This document shows, in pieces, positions 61,501 to 64,000 of a stretch of 64,000 nt of DNA (the stretch's first letter is position 1; every line of letters starts with the position of its first letter). Under the pieces are notes generated by a model. It saw nothing but the letters and a program-made list of their open reading frames with translations. It had not been told where the DNA came from and did not search any database. Source of the DNA: Candidatus Helarchaeota archaeon (lineage in GTDB: Archaea > Asgardarchaeota > Lokiarchaeia > Helarchaeales > RDOG01); contig JAHPZH010000001.1 of assembly GCA_019058315.1 (NCBI GenBank), positions 1,347,218 to 1,411,217 on the forward strand, written 5' to 3'. The position numbers were made by a program, and so were the translations under genes.

Positions 61501-64000
61501 GAACGGATATCTATGCACAGAAAATAGATGCAACAGGTGCTATTTATTGGGGAAATGGAAGTCTGGGAGATAAAAATGGGTCGATAATTTGTAATGAATT
61601 GACTCCTCAGGGACAAGTTCAGCTTTCTAGCGATGGGGCAGGTGGAGCTTACATAGTTTGGCAAGATCCAAGATCAGGATCTAATATTTATGCACAAAGA
61701 ATAACTGCAACAGGGGAGTTTCATTATACATTGAATGGCACTCCGATTTGCAACGGATTAGGGTTTACTGACGATCCTAAAATTATGAGTGATGGATCTG
61801 GAGGGGCGTTCATTTCTTGGGTTAATGATAGGAATTCCTTAAATTGGGATATATATGCACAATATTTTAGTAATTTAGGAAATATACCTCCTTATTCAAA
61901 TCATCCAAATAATATCACAACTTCTGCGAGCGGAACGGAAACTATTGATTGGATAATCTACGATGACTTTGGTTCTGGTTATTATAAAGTTTTGGCTAAT
62001 GACACAACCGATAATTATTATATTTGGCAAGATTGGCAGCAATGGGAAAATGGTACAAGCCTTAATGTGCCAATTAATCGCACCGCACCAGGATATTATA
62101 ATTATACAATCGTATATTGGGATTCTGCTGGTCTATTAGAGGCTCCAGATACTGTTTTTGTGACCATTATTGATGCCTTGCCCACCTCCAATCATCCTGC
62201 AGATATAATAACTACTGCAAATGGGTCAGAGACTATTAATTGGACCCTTTATGATGATTTCGGAGGAGGTGCTTATCGTGTTTGGGCAAATGATTCCAAT
62301 GGTAATTATTACCTTTGGTTTCCTACTTGGACTGGATGGGGTAATGCCTCGACACTTTTTATACCAATTAATCGCTCCACTCCAGGAGTTTTTAACTATA
62401 CAATCGAATATTATGATTATGATGCTCTTTACGGTATTCCAGATACTGTTATCGTTACAATACAAAATGCAGTACCCACCTCAAATAACCCATGGGATTT
62501 AGATATTCCTATATCTGGATCACAAACTATTGATTGGATTCTTTATGATGATTTTGGACCTGGACAATATCGTGTATGGGCTAACGATACCAATGATAAT
62601 TATTATGTTTGGCAAGATTGGCAGCCATGGGCTAATAATACAAATCTTGCAGTCCCAATTAATCGTAGCGCTCCAGGAATTTTTAATTATACAATCGAAT
62701 ATTATGATAATTATACTCTTTATGGTTCTCCGGATACTATTATAATTGAATTAAACGCCATTCCGTCAATAAATCAACCACTTGATATTTCAACTTTTGC
62801 AAATGGTTCTGAAGTTATTAATTGGACTATTTATGATGATGATGCGTTGGGAAGTTATTGGGTTTGGGTTAATGATACTAGTGATAATTATTATATCTGG
62901 GAAAGTTTTCAATGGTCAAATAATACCCCACTTGATGTACCAATTAATCGGACTGCTCCAGGAATTTATAACTATACAATTGAGTATAGCGATGGTTCAC
63001 AATATGGCATTCCAGATACTGTAATAGTTATAATTGGAGATTTCGTTCCCACTTCAAATCACCCAGGAGACTTTCCAACATTTGTTGGGGGATCTGAAAA
63101 TATCACTTGGTACTTATACGATGATTATGGTCCAGGGCAATATAGAGTCTGGCTTAATGATACTAATGATGATTATTATGTTTGGCGAGATTGGACACCT
63201 TGGATAAATAATACTAATTTGAATATTCCAATAAATCGCACTGCTCCAGGCATTTTCAACTATACAATAGAATTTAATGATACATATGGACAAATGGGTA
63301 TTATAGACACAGTTTTTGTAATAGTTATTAATCAATTACCAACTTCAAATTCTCCAGCTGATTTTCCAACTTTTAATGATGGATTAGAAAATATTACTTG
63401 GTTTCTATATGATGATTATGGTCCTGGTCATTATAGAGTCTGGGTTAACGATACTAATGATAATTATTATGTCTGGCAAGATTGGACAACATGGACAAAT
63501 AATTCCAACTTGAATATTCCAGTAAATCGCACTACTCCAGGGATTTTTAATTACACAATAGAATACAATGACACGTATGGACTAGTAGGACTTGTTGATT
63601 CGGTCTTAGTTACAGTTATCAATCGGATACCCACTTCAAATACTCCAAGCGATTTTTTTACTTTTGCTGGAGGTTCTGAAAATGTTAATTGGACACTTTA
63701 TGATGATTATGGTCCTGGATTTTATCGAGTCTGGGTTAATGATACCTCAGATAATTATTACGTTTGGGTGGACTGGACGTCTTGGTTTAATAATACTAAC
63801 TTGAATGTTCCAGTAAATCGCACTGCTCCAGGAGTTTATAATTATACAATTGAATTTGATGATGAGTATAATAGTTTGGGAATACCAGATACTGTTATGG
63901 TCACAATCATAAACCAGATGCCTACTTCAAACCAACCTGCTAATATTATAACTTATGCTAATGAAACTAATAATATTACTTGGTTTTTATATGATGATTT
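55545..64000 (+). CDS. Giant secreted surface protein: four 8-repeat propellers plus Ig-like tandem array (C-terminus beyond window)
   Basis: A single open frame from the TTG at 55545 (GGAG eight bases upstream) to the window edge gives at least 2,818 residues. A signal peptide (KKSKIFSLSFIISMMLTLIP) comes first. Four blocks then follow, each of exactly eight repeats of about 54 residues with consensus SDGxGGAIIxWxDxRxGxxDIYAQRINSSG followed by W and NGTxICN. The blocks lie at residues about 50-481, 580-1023, 1123-1556 and 1665-2114. A roughly 97-residue Ig-like domain (PTSNHPxDI ... PINRTAPGxxNYTIE) separates them, and this domain then repeats in tandem from 2115 to the edge (seven whole, one cut). 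NxT/S sequons are very frequent. It is probably an adhesin or cell-surface stalk protein. The C-terminal anchor is not in view. Confidence 0.85.
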   Translation, partial: MKKSKIFSLSFIISMMLTLIPIIYSHSTSKLPIWNNLSLNIDEEIDSSVYLVDWQPNGTIVCNKTSDANYPELCYDGEGGVIIVWQESRGATDTDIYAQKLNSTGHIQWTLDGVAICNYNGDQWFPIACTDGEGGAIIIWEDNRGTFSRIYAQRINSTGHLLWTANGTSLMTAGAISFYSPKIISDEEGGAFITFHSSDILAQRINSTGGLLWGNGITVCSASGNQQYPTICSDEAGGVIITWHDYRGAENDIYAQRINSSGVEYWTTNGIIVCNATNYQWFPKIVSDGNGGAIITWEDDREGSSNKNIFAQKIDSFGNNVWLNNGTPISEAVDDQRSPEICSDMNGGAVIVWKDDRVSSDGDIYVQKINSGGAIEWSANGSIICNLPEVQDLQQICSDGQGGAIITWYDRRSTVDYDIYTQIIDSTGTIQLVDNGITICNATGTQLVPKIVSDMEGGAFYTWADDRDGDFDIYAYHLQNLINEPPNSNKPHDIITFNYSIETIDWVLWDDYKEGEFRVWVNDSNNNYYVWENWTSWVNNTEINVEINRSAYGLYNYTIEFSDSLGLTATDEVLVSFIEHNIMIWQANGTPINNQVYDQELVVACSDGQGGILIAWQDDQTGSNDDRIYAQRVNSSGAHLWGANGTPICSFADNQRVPDICSDGNGGAIIAWQDLRAGNYDIYAQRINSSGIIQWTPSGIPICNLNGVQNQVKICSDGVNGAFITWEDYRSGGPPTFYDIYAQRINSSGDVYWTANGTLICNEINSQGVVRIIYNGAKSAIIAWEDLRAGSGNYDIYAQKINYTGNTLWTANGTPIVTATDAQQSPQLCNDGNEGAFIVWQDLRSASYLDIYAQHINSAGVGQWTSDGIPICNASDHQYNPQITIDDNNGSIITWYDRRSGNYDIYSQRISFQGQTLWSDNGTLICNSEYSQYDPQICPDGANGAYIAWFDYRGGSNADIFAQHVSSEGITLFEDNGTAICTEVLDQNNVRIVSDGIGGVIMVWEDNRNGGLTPHDIFAQRVLPYPDDPPTSNHPDDITTSVLEKITINWKLYDTYYGSHYTVIANDTNNDWYTWIDWTPWVTNTSINIPINRTALGVFNYSILFNDSQNNYGYDFVIVEVTATSFPWGNNGVVISNASNSQLTPQMCSDMAGGAIITWSDARDVGTQEDIYAQHINSAGQILWELNGTLISNATNAQSEPVICSDGQRGAIIAWRDDRTTVYDIYAQRIDANGNVLWATNGIPICTADNPQYNPQIINDGMGGAIIAWDDDRSSDTDIYAQKVDADGNIQWTPNGTAICTAEFGQGEVTLSSDGSGGAVIAWEDFRSDSDEDIYAHRISASGELLWDNNGMVICNETGNQIYVEVVRYGEEDFIFVWMDSRDIAISGYDIYAQRVGPNGNSLWLLNGTPVCTDLDNSQFPKIASDGTNGVIVTWDDNRGTDYDIYAQLILDNGNTAWGGNGTVICDAPNNQRYPEICIDGSGGAIIAWSDYRNSNYDIYAQAINIDAVEQWIRDGIPICTSGDTQEQIAIIYDGVDPAIIAWSDYRDGSYDIYAQTTRANEPPTSNHPDDINTIDIGPETIDWILYDAMTPSHYRVLINDTVNEYTWVDWTPWSSNTNLHVPINRTIHTPYNDTCLGIFTYIIQYNDSFNVWGQNDLVNVAVKKGPIQWQNNGTPISIDVQDQFLVDQCLDGEGGVIFVWIDQRDIGTSGEDIYAQRVNSTGHYLWQANGTPIITQTNPQFGVSVCSDGFGGAIIAWNDQRYGTDDIFAQHINSSGHVQWAADGVPICTEDSQYQHFPQIFNDGEGGAIIIWEDGRSFPNTDIYGQRINSSGNMLWALNGTPISNENGDQINFAASRTEGGVVVVWEDGRAETAIYVDKIGLDGTSQWISNGTKIHNATLSTQPEICSDGAGGAIAVWIDDRNLGKTDMDIFTQKIDSSGNIQWIVNGTVVSNALLNPSLPQIVSDGNGGAIIAWNDDRDMFTTGTDIYAQKIDATGAIYWGNGSLGDKNGSIICNELTPQGQVQLSSDGAGGAYIVWQDPRSGSNIYAQRITATGEFHYTLNGTPICNGLGFTDDPKIMSDGSGGAFISWVNDRNSLNWDIYAQYFSNLGNIPPYSNHPNNITTSASGTETIDWIIYDDFGSGYYKVLANDTTDNYYIWQDWQQWENGTSLNVPINRTAPGYYNYTIVYWDSAGLLEAPDTVFVTIIDALPTSNHPADIITTANGSETINWTLYDDFGGGAYRVWANDSNGNYYLWFPTWTGWGNASTLFIPINRSTPGVFNYTIEYYDYDALYGIPDTVIVTIQNAVPTSNNPWDLDIPISGSQTIDWILYDDFGPGQYRVWANDTNDNYYVWQDWQPWANNTNLAVPINRSAPGIFNYTIEYYDNYTLYGSPDTIIIELNAIPSINQPLDISTFANGSEVINWTIYDDDALGSYWVWVNDTSDNYYIWESFQWSNNTPLDVPINRTAPGIYNYTIEYSDGSQYGIPDTVIVIIGDFVPTSNHPGDFPTFVGGSENITWYLYDDYGPGQYRVWLNDTNDDYYVWRDWTPWINNTNLNIPINRTAPGIFNYTIEFNDTYGQMGIIDTVFVIVINQLPTSNSPADFPTFNDGLENITWFLYDDYGPGHYRVWVNDTNDNYYVWQDWTTWTNNSNLNIPVNRTTPGIFNYTIEYNDTYGLVGLVDSVLVTVINRIPTSNTPSDFFTFAGGSENVNWTLYDDYGPGFYRVWVNDTSDNYYVWVDWTSWFNNTNLNVPVNRTAPGVYNYTIEFDDEYNSLGIPDTVMVTIINQMPTSNQPANIITYANETNNITWFLYDD
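55695..56988 (+). repeat. Propeller block 1 (eight repeats)
   Basis: Eight repeats of about 54 codons. The second to eighth begin at the residue after the W (or L) that ends SxGxxxW. Repeat 3 is shortened (its R-x-x-x-x-DIYAQ part is reduced to SSDILAQR), the only clearly degenerate unit here. Confidence 0.75.
57283..58615 (+). repeat. Propeller block 2 (eight repeats)
   Basis: Eight repeats of the same type. The ending of the last repeat (DIFAQRVLP) leads straight into the PPTSNHPDDI start of the second Ig-like domain. Repeats 2 and 5 to 7 are the closest to the consensus. Confidence 0.75.
58917..60216 (+). repeat. Propeller block 3 (eight repeats)
   Basis: Eight repeats. Repeat 5 is the most divergent (VRYGEEDFIFVWMDSRD replaces the SDGxGGAIIAW phrase). 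All eight keep the DIYAQ/DIYAH strand. Confidence 0.75.
60541..61890 (+). repeat. Propeller block 4 (eight repeats)
   Basis: Eight repeats. Repeat 7 has a short insertion before its NGSIICN (GNGSLGDK). It is the last block before the tandem Ig-like array. Confidence 0.75.
61881..64000 (+). repeat. Tandem Ig-like domain array (7 whole units, 1 cut)
   Basis: Units of about 97 codons begin PTSNxPxD and end DTVxVTI. The conserved core is WxLYDDxGPGxYRVWxNDTxDNYYVWxDW, N-N-T-N-L-x-x-P-I-N-R-T-A-P-G, N-Y-T-I-E. Units near 63050-63900 are nearly identical in DNA as well, so they arose recently by unequal exchange. Single copies of the same domain separate the four propellers (56989, 58618 and 60217). 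Confidence 0.82.

Noticed and set aside
55545..64000. Many open frames of 60-140 residues on both strands inside this region (for example 59889-60212 minus and 62221-62502 plus)
   Set aside because: They are shadows of the giant frame. Repeats in the real frame create repeated open stretches in the others, and none has a ribosome site or family motif.
1..64000. tRNA, rRNA or other G+C-rich structured RNA genes
   Set aside because: By eye, the only G+C-rich structured stretch is the tnpB 3' end; no tRNA-like stem and T-loop pattern was found. A tRNAscan or Infernal run would be decisive.

Overview
The window is about two-thirds A+T. Genes are closely packed on both strands, with short intergenic spaces and many strong GGAG/GGTGA Shine-Dalgarno sequences. 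The gene content points to an archaeon, most likely an Asgard (Lokiarchaeia-like) lineage. The supporting genes are a tetraether-lipid-synthase-like radical SAM protein, three SDS22-type leucine-rich-repeat proteins, a 7TM protein with a longin/roadblock-like tail, rubrerythrins, a corrinoid methyltransferase pair, F420/FMN luciferase-like and CoA-ester enzymes, and a very large sequon-rich surface protein. The taxonomic placement is inference; the window has no rRNA or ribosomal-protein marker.

Layout. 1-13 kb: a truncated TPR-like protein, an acetyltransferase, an alkylsulfatase-like metallo-beta-lactamase hydrolase with a NIPSNAP-like partner, two adjacent SDS22-like LRR proteins, a UroD-type methyltransferase with its corrinoid protein, an SDR, a luciferase-like oxidoreductase, a 7TM-longin protein and a reductive-dehalogenase-like Fe-S protein. 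13-22 kb: mostly membrane proteins, namely tandem MFS paralogues, a GPH symporter, an EamA-like transporter fused to a RAM-like domain next to a free-standing RAM protein, and duplicated 7TM genes. 22-37 kb: hydrolases, lipid enzymes (CDP-alcohol phosphatidyltransferase, DAG-kinase-like), HEAT-repeat proteins, acyl-CoA enzymes, a rubrerythrin/rubrerythrin/rubredoxin-like oxidative-stress cluster, an HDAC-fold protein and Fe-S proteins. 37-40 kb: a ribbon-helix-helix gene behind three TGTCAGAC boxes, a small basic protein, and a TnpB-only IS605-type element with a recognisable omega-RNA region. 40-55 kb: flippase, methyltransferase, thioredoxin, flavodoxin, a DUF2961/GH172 protein, nitroreductase, a third LRR protein, MaoC hydratase, the Tes-like radical SAM enzyme and a cytosolic FG-GAP-type propeller. 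55.5-64 kb: one open reading frame that runs off the window, a secreted protein of at least 2,818 residues.

The two points most worth following up are these. (1) The giant surface protein contains 32 propeller-type repeats in four blocks of exactly eight. The blocks are separated by single copies of a roughly 97-residue Ig-like domain, which then repeats in tandem to the window edge. (2) Several genes appear to start at AUU or AUA rather than NUG. At two of them (21855 and 24897) a strong Shine-Dalgarno precedes an open frame that has no in-frame NUG for 150 bases or more, and in one case the extra N-terminus is the expected part of the protein family. Standard gene callers would truncate these genes.

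Several genes form plausible units: 9.0-7.2 kb methyl transfer; 30.9-32.2 kb peroxide/oxygen defence; 34.8-32.2 kb lipase, membrane protein and HDAC, with ATGA overlap; 19.7-18.0 kb transporter plus RAM sensor; 37.8-38.3 kb RHH operon. CoA-ester chemistry recurs (type III CoA transferase, HgdB-like dehydratase subunit, acyl-CoA dehydrogenase, MaoC hydratase, two SDRs), but as scattered single genes rather than one operon.
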